Assembly (NCBI RefSeq): GCF_009769385.1
Contig: NZ_VKAB01000012.1
Coordinates: 1-64,000 of the forward strand
Origin: Saccharothrix deserti
Lineage (GTDB): Bacteria > Actinomycetota > Actinomycetes > Mycobacteriales > Pseudonocardiaceae
Length of the DNA stretch: 64,000 nucleotides
Direction of reading: 5' to 3'
Shown: positions 60,164 to 64,000 of the stretch, piece after piece
How positions within the stretch are numbered: the first letter of the stretch is position 1
Layout: each line of letters starts with the position of its first letter
Program-made: the position numbers and the translations under genes
Notes under the pieces: model-generated
The model's database searches: none
Told to the model about the DNA's origin: nothing
The model's input: the letters and a program-made list of their open reading frames with translations, nothing else

Positions 60164-61411
60164 CTACACGGGACGGGCGGAACGGCAGCTCTTGGCCCGA
60201 CAGCCCCAGGTGGTTGTGGTCGAGCCAACGGTCACGAGTGCGGCGTGGGCCAGGAACTGGTCGCGTTTGGTGCGCTCGTCCAGTTCCTCGCAGTCGCACC
60301 GGACGTCGGGCGCGGCCTGCTCGTCGTGGGCCAAACCCATGTAGCCCAAGGGAACTCCGAGGCCCTTCGCGATGTCGGTCAGGGTGTCGTAGGACTCGAC
60401 CTTGCGGCCCGCCAGGACGTCGTCCACCTCTTGGGGTGACTGGCCGGTCAGTGCGGCGAGGTGGTGGCGCGGGACGCCGTGGCGCAGCAGCAGGTGGTAC
60501 ACGGTGTCGATGTCGCGCAGCGCCAGGGCGGCGCGCATCTCCGGCTGCTCCCACACGTCGGGCAGACCGGCCGCGGGACGCAGGGGGCGGACGGCGCGTT
60601 CGTGCACGGCCGCGCCCGGCACGGAGGTGGCGAGCCACAGGTCCCATGCCCACTCCGGGTACGGGTGGTGGGACTCTTCAGCGGACGTGGACGTGGACGC
60701 GGTCAGGGCCACGCCTCGCACGGCGTTGCGGAACGTGTACGGCACCGCGTCCGTGCCGGGGAGGGCGCACGCGGAACGCGTCAGGATCGCGGCGACCGCC
60801 TCGGCCGGCGGACCGCCCCGCCAGTACAGCTCCAGCGCGTCCCCGACGACCACGGCGTCCAGCCAGGCCGCGCCGCGCCACAACGGGAGCCTGCGCAGGA
60901 CACCGCTCATCAGCGCGGTGGGCAGTGACGGCCGCGGGGTGGCGTGGCCGTCCGGCGGTTCGGTGGGCAGACCGGTCTCCAGGGCCTGCCGCCAGCGCTT
61001 CCGGGTGACGCCGAGCAGGCGCAACTCGCCGTCGGGCGTGCCCAGGTCGAGGTGGTCGCGGCCGGGGCGGGCGCGCAGGTCGGGGACGCCGCGGAGCCGT
61101 TCACCGACGAGCACCGGCAGCATTTCGGCGAGCAGGTGGTCGAGCGCGGTGTCGTGCACGCGCAGGCCGACCACCCGGGAGTCCAGCCGGACCCGGCCGA
61201 TCAGGGACGTCGGTCGGAGCGGGTGCCCTCGCCGTCGCATGCCTGCCATGGCGCGCACCACCGCCTGCAGGACTCCTGCCTCGAACCGCTCCTGGCCGGG
61301 GCCCGCGGCGGGCACGAGCGCGCCGTCGGCCCGACCGCGCTGCCGGCGCACCGCGTTCGGCGTCTCGCCGGTGCACCAGCAGCGCTTGCGCAGGTCGGAG
61401 TTTGTCAGCAC
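60164..61411 (-). CDS. Hybrid protein: unknown N-terminal domain plus C-terminal HTH cut short
   Basis: This encodes 415 residues. Residues 285-375 carry the HTH block that normally begins actinomycete HTH-TPR regulators: WEQPEMRAALALRDIDTVYHLL, HHLAALTGQSPQEVDDVLAGRKVESYDTLTDIAKGLGVPLGYMGLAHDE. It continues into RTKRDQFLAHAALVTVG but stops there, so the TPR half is missing. The first 280 residues are not recognised (segments LDHLLAEMLPVLVGERLRG, WLDAVVVGDALELYWRGGPPAEAVAAIL). Either this is a natural fusion with the HTH at its end, or a decayed regulator joined in frame to an unrelated gene. Confidence 0.5.
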   Translation of the reverse strand: MLTNSDLRKRCWCTGETPNAVRRQRGRADGALVPAAGPGQERFEAGVLQAVVRAMAGMRRRGHPLRPTSLIGRVRLDSRVVGLRVHDTALDHLLAEMLPVLVGERLRGVPDLRARPGRDHLDLGTPDGELRLLGVTRKRWRQALETGLPTEPPDGHATPRPSLPTALMSGVLRRLPLWRGAAWLDAVVVGDALELYWRGGPPAEAVAAILTRSACALPGTDAVPYTFRNAVRGVALTASTSTSAEESHHPYPEWAWDLWLATSVPGAAVHERAVRPLRPAAGLPDVWEQPEMRAALALRDIDTVYHLLLRHGVPRHHLAALTGQSPQEVDDVLAGRKVESYDTLTDIAKGLGVPLGYMGLAHDEQAAPDVRCDCEELDERTKRDQFLAHAALVTVGSTTTTWGCRAKSCRSARPV

Positions 61412-61826
61412 GAGGGACCTCCGGCCGCCGCCCGGTCGGCATCACCGGGTTCGTCACAAGCCGAACCACGGGAGTCGGTGGGGATGCGGGCACGCCCGAC
61501 GGGACGCGCTCTGGAGGCACCCGCTCCAACCGGGTCAGGAGGAGCCTCGGCGGCAGCCGCACCTGCCAGGTAACGAAATTACAACACCGGCAGGTGCGGA
61601 GGCCGTTCGATCACTCGAAGGTGGGAATCGGGACAACCACCCGCTCAGCCCCGCGCCGTCGTCCGCGCTCGCCGTCGAGGACGTGGTCCTCGACGCCTCC
61701 TCGAGGGTGTCGATCAAGAACAGGGCACCGTTGTGCCTGATCACCGACAGGTCGGCGGTGCCGAAACACAGTTGCTCGACGAAGTCGCCGCGGAACGGAT
61801 CACCGGAAAGCCCACGCCTGCCCCGG
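61412..61826. other. Spacer with a long-loop hairpin
   Basis: No clear gene in 415 bases. A leftward frame of 124 codons (61535-61909) overlaps the immunity gene and has one protein-like stretch (DFVEQLCFGTADLSVIRHNGALFLIDTLEEAS), so a small hidden or decayed gene is possible. At 61557-61599 an 11-pair perfect stem (CCGCACCTGCC with GGCAGGTGCGG) closes a 21-base AT-rich loop and may end the toxin-immunity transcript. Confidence 0.35.
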
Positions 61827-62312
61827 TCAGCCGGTGAGGTGCTGTCGCGCCAGATCCCTGAGCACTCGCGGACCGCGGGCCGCGGATTCGGCCACGAGGG
61901 CGCGGGCACCGTCGTCGTCGATCTTGGCCAGCGCCCACAGTGCCTTGACCGCGATGGCGTGGAACTCGTCCCACTCCGGCCGCCAGTGGAGCATCTCCCG
62001 AAGAGCGGGGACGGCTCGCGCGTCCGCCACCGGGTTCAGAGCGGCCAACACCTCCTCGGGGAAGACCCGTTCATCCTTCAGCAGAAGCGCCGCGCACAAG
62101 AGCGGCACCGCCTCCCCCGAAGGTTTTCGCTGTGCGGCGAGCACGTACAACTCGAACCCGTCCCAATCCTCGCGCGCGAAGGTGTGTTCCAACCCCTCGA
62201 CGATGCACCGCTCGTCCCCGTCCGACACCTCCACCGACCGCAGCCGTTCGAGGAGGTCGACGCTTCCATCGCGGAGCGCCCGGTCGAAGTCCCGGCAGTC
62301 GACATCAGTCAT
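61827..62312 (-). CDS. Putative immunity protein (HEAT-like)
   Basis: This encodes 161 residues, acidic and almost all helical, with repeated helix pairs (AVPLLCAALLLKDERVFPEEVLAALNP; ADARAVPALREMLHWRPEWDEFHAIAVKALWALAKID) that read as HEAT repeats. Its ATG overlaps the stop of the toxin gene by 8 bases, and it follows the toxin in the same direction. This position and fold are typical of immunity proteins that bind and block a polymorphic toxin domain. The assignment is by context; no specific immunity family was recognised. Confidence 0.65.
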   Translation of the reverse strand: MTDVDCRDFDRALRDGSVDLLERLRSVEVSDGDERCIVEGLEHTFAREDWDGFELYVLAAQRKPSGEAVPLLCAALLLKDERVFPEEVLAALNPVADARAVPALREMLHWRPEWDEFHAIAVKALWALAKIDDDGARALVAESAARGPRVLRDLARQHLTG

Positions 62313-64000
62313 CGAGCTTCCCCACCACTCCCCAATCGAGGATCCCCGAGTTGAAGACCTTGACCGAGCCCCTGCGGAGCCCGTAGTTCAAGTGACCACC
62401 TTCGGATTTCATGTGCACCTGGTTCCGCCCTGCTCGCCCTTTGGCCAGGACGGGCAGGCCGCCGAGTCCTGCTGCCGCGATACCCGCCGAGATGACCCCG
62501 TCGCGGGCGCCGACCGCGAGCAGCGCATCACGCGTCCCGGGCTTGACGTCGAACCGGATCAGGTGATCGTAGGTGTACTGGTCATTTCCATTGGCCGCTG
62601 CCTGCGCGGCGAGTCCGATGATGTAGTCGACGCTTTGCGTGACGAACGACTCACCGTACTTCGGCCAGAGCTTGCCTTTGGAACCTTCGAGGAACTCCAG
62701 TTCCGCCGTCGAGACTCCCCGGTAGAAGGTCTCACAAGCGCCGCCGGCTGATGCGTTGGGAGCAGAGTTGTGCGTGAGTACCGCGGCCGCGCCGGCGCCC
62801 ACGAAGTACGTGTGCAGGCCGTCGACGGTGAGGTTGTGGACCTCGCGGTCCGGGGAGAACGGGCGGGTGCCGGTGACGGTGGCCGGGCGGTGGTCTGCGG
62901 TTTCGAAGGTGTAACCGGGCTCGAGGTCCTTGGCGTGGACCCACTTCTGCAGGGACTCGACCCAGAACGGGTGTTCGTCGGTGGCTACCAGGTTGTCCGC
63001 GCCGTCGACGGTGATCTCGTAGAGCAGGCGCTCCGCCTGGTGCGAGCGGGTGTCGGTGACGGTGCGCGGGCCGGTTTCGCCGGTGGTCGGGTCGGTGGAC
63101 AGGACCTGGTCGCCCACCGCGACGCCGGCGATCGGCTTGCGACTCCCGTCCGCCATGAGGACCGGGGTGTCGCCGGAGAAGCTGTTGGAGTCGTAGGACA
63201 CCCGGCAGGACGCGCCACCGGCCGCTTCCCCCTTGGCCTGCTTGCCCTTGGTGCCGGGCGACTTCTTCTTGCGGCCGCCGAGGTCCATCAGGTTCTCGGC
63301 GTACGGGATGCCGGACGTCGCCAGGACTTCCGACACCTGGGCCTGCGCCGCTTCCTTGATCACTTCCTTGCCGGCGCCGAGCATCGCCGTCTTGATCGTC
63401 TCGTAGACCTTGTTCAGGTCCTGCACGTTCGTCACGGTCGCCTGCACGATGCGGGCGGGTGCGTTGGGAACGGCGGAGACGATGTTCTTGGCGTTGGCGA
63501 TCCGGGGCTTCAACGCCGCCTGCATCGTGGGCAGCGGGTTGTTCTTGACCGCCTTGGCCACGGCGGCCTTGGCGGCGGACGTGCGGGCGATCGCCGCCTG
63601 GAGTGCCGCACGGGCCGCGGCGGCTCGGCGGGCCGCCGCTTCGGCCGCCAGCTTGCGCGCGTCCGGCACGGCCTTGCTCGTGGACGGGACGCCGTTGCTC
63701 TTCTTGATCGGCACGCCGTCCGGGCCCCGGACGTTCTTCGGGGTCGAGTAGTCCGGGGTGCGGCCACTCGGCGCGTCGGGGGTGCGCGGGGTCGGCACGT
63801 TGTCCGCGCCGCGCACCGCGTCGTAGCCCCGGTTGCCCCACTTGGCGGCGGTGGCGCCCCAGCCGGCGAACGGCACCATGCCCGCGAACGACAGGCCCGC
63901 GTCCACGTAGTTGCCCTCGGCCAGGTACCAGGCGCCGTTGATGCCGTCGGCGATCTCGCCGATGCCCGGGACCAGTCCCGCGACGTCGAGTGCCGTGTGG
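62305..64000 (-). CDS. Polymorphic toxin with pretoxin and Hint domains, 5' end beyond the window
   Basis: At least 564 residues are visible; the frame is open to the right edge, so the N-terminal secretion part is missing. From the edge: a pretoxin TG-like segment (LDVAGLVPGIGEIADGING, FAGMVPFAGWG), a Pro-rich linker, an Ala/Arg-rich helical region, a Hint autoprocessing domain starting SNSFSGDTPVLMADG near 63190 and ending HN before SAPNAS near 62760, then a toxin tip of about 150 residues. The tip has FYRGVS, a FVTQS and NQVHMKSEGGH, which loosely fit the R-S-E layout of ADP-ribosyltransferases. The usual Cys1 of Hint is not before NSF; a Ser is there. The immunity gene overlaps the stop. 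Confidence 0.75.
   Translation of the reverse strand, partial: HTALDVAGLVPGIGEIADGINGAWYLAEGNYVDAGLSFAGMVPFAGWGATAAKWGNRGYDAVRGADNVPTPRTPDAPSGRTPDYSTPKNVRGPDGVPIKKSNGVPSTSKAVPDARKLAAEAAARRAAAARAALQAAIARTSAAKAAVAKAVKNNPLPTMQAALKPRIANAKNIVSAVPNAPARIVQATVTNVQDLNKVYETIKTAMLGAGKEVIKEAAQAQVSEVLATSGIPYAENLMDLGGRKKKSPGTKGKQAKGEAAGGASCRVSYDSNSFSGDTPVLMADGSRKPIAGVAVGDQVLSTDPTTGETGPRTVTDTRSHQAERLLYEITVDGADNLVATDEHPFWVESLQKWVHAKDLEPGYTFETADHRPATVTGTRPFSPDREVHNLTVDGLHTYFVGAGAAAVLTHNSAPNASAGGACETFYRGVSTAELEFLEGSKGKLWPKYGESFVTQSVDYIIGLAAQAAANGNDQYTYDHLIRFDVKPGTRDALLAVGARDGVISAGIAAAGLGGLPVLAKGRAGRNQVHMKSEGGHLNYGLRRGSVKVFNSGILDWGVVGKLDD

Overview
The window is high-GC actinobacterial DNA, most likely from a Pseudonocardiales genus such as Saccharothrix, Lentzea or Actinosynnema. 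The supporting signs are strong GC3 bias, frequent GTG starts, several apparently leaderless genes, paired DUF5753 regulators with a DUF397 partner, mycothiol-linked enzymes, CtaJ, a CopD-CtaG fusion, and a gene order recalling Mycobacterium tuberculosis Rv2464c to Rv2478c (recalled, not computed).

Positions 1-8444 look like one end of an actinomycete integrative and conjugative element (AICE). A left-hand leftover that resembles an insertion-sequence end truncates a TraB/FtsK translocase. Next comes a leftward cluster of small plasmid genes headed by a Pra-like activator, then a divergent promoter with three GACGTC boxes, then a rightward HTH/PLD-like regulator and a Nudix protein comparable to Pif of pSAM2. 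Cargo follows: an HD-domain protein, a low-GC lipoprotein and a 513-residue protein with a C-terminal HEPN-type RNLVIH motif. The element ends at a 44-bp fragment of a tRNA-Gly(UCC) 3' half, read as the attachment site. The integrase, excisionase and replication initiator are not in the window.

Positions 8445-14777 are chromosomal: a broken P-loop gene, a VOC protein, an alpha/beta hydrolase, a 5'-truncated mycothiol maleylpyruvate isomerase-like gene, an Eis-type acetyltransferase, a Gly/Asp-rich membrane protein, then nei2-rpiB and a ComB-like phosphatase. Between 12.7 and 50.3 kb lies the Rv2464c-Rv2478c-like backbone: nei2, rpiB, a DsbA/Rv2466c-like protein, pepN, HNH protein, glbO, aglA-like glucosidase, Rv2474c-like protein, thioesterase, gdh, ettA and ssb. 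Lineage-specific insertions interrupt it: an aldehyde dehydrogenase, a membrane-tethered receiver, two DUF5753 regulators plus DUF397, ctaJ and a DUF5130 protein, an octapeptide-repeat protein (DSVRITAS, 12 copies), a prolyl oligopeptidase, an MscS channel, an alpha-glucan block (LacI, GH13, secreted amylase with CBM20), an aldo/keto reductase with its TetR regulator, and a 1196-residue TPR/disordered protein.

Positions 50.4-57.8 kb hold a self-regulated TetR-ABC exporter operon, a CopD-CtaG copper/oxidase assembly protein, a DUF3558-type lipoprotein and a divergent MFS-LacI pair. A tRNA-Arg(UCU) follows. The right end (58-64 kb) has a secreted beta-propeller protein, two HTH regulators (one oddly built) and a polymorphic toxin with Hint domain, cut by the window edge, with its HEAT-like immunity gene.

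The most unusual items are the DSVRITAS repeat protein, a family of 22-bp intergenic repeat arrays placed between convergent genes, the HEPN protein carried by the element, and the toxin-immunity pair.
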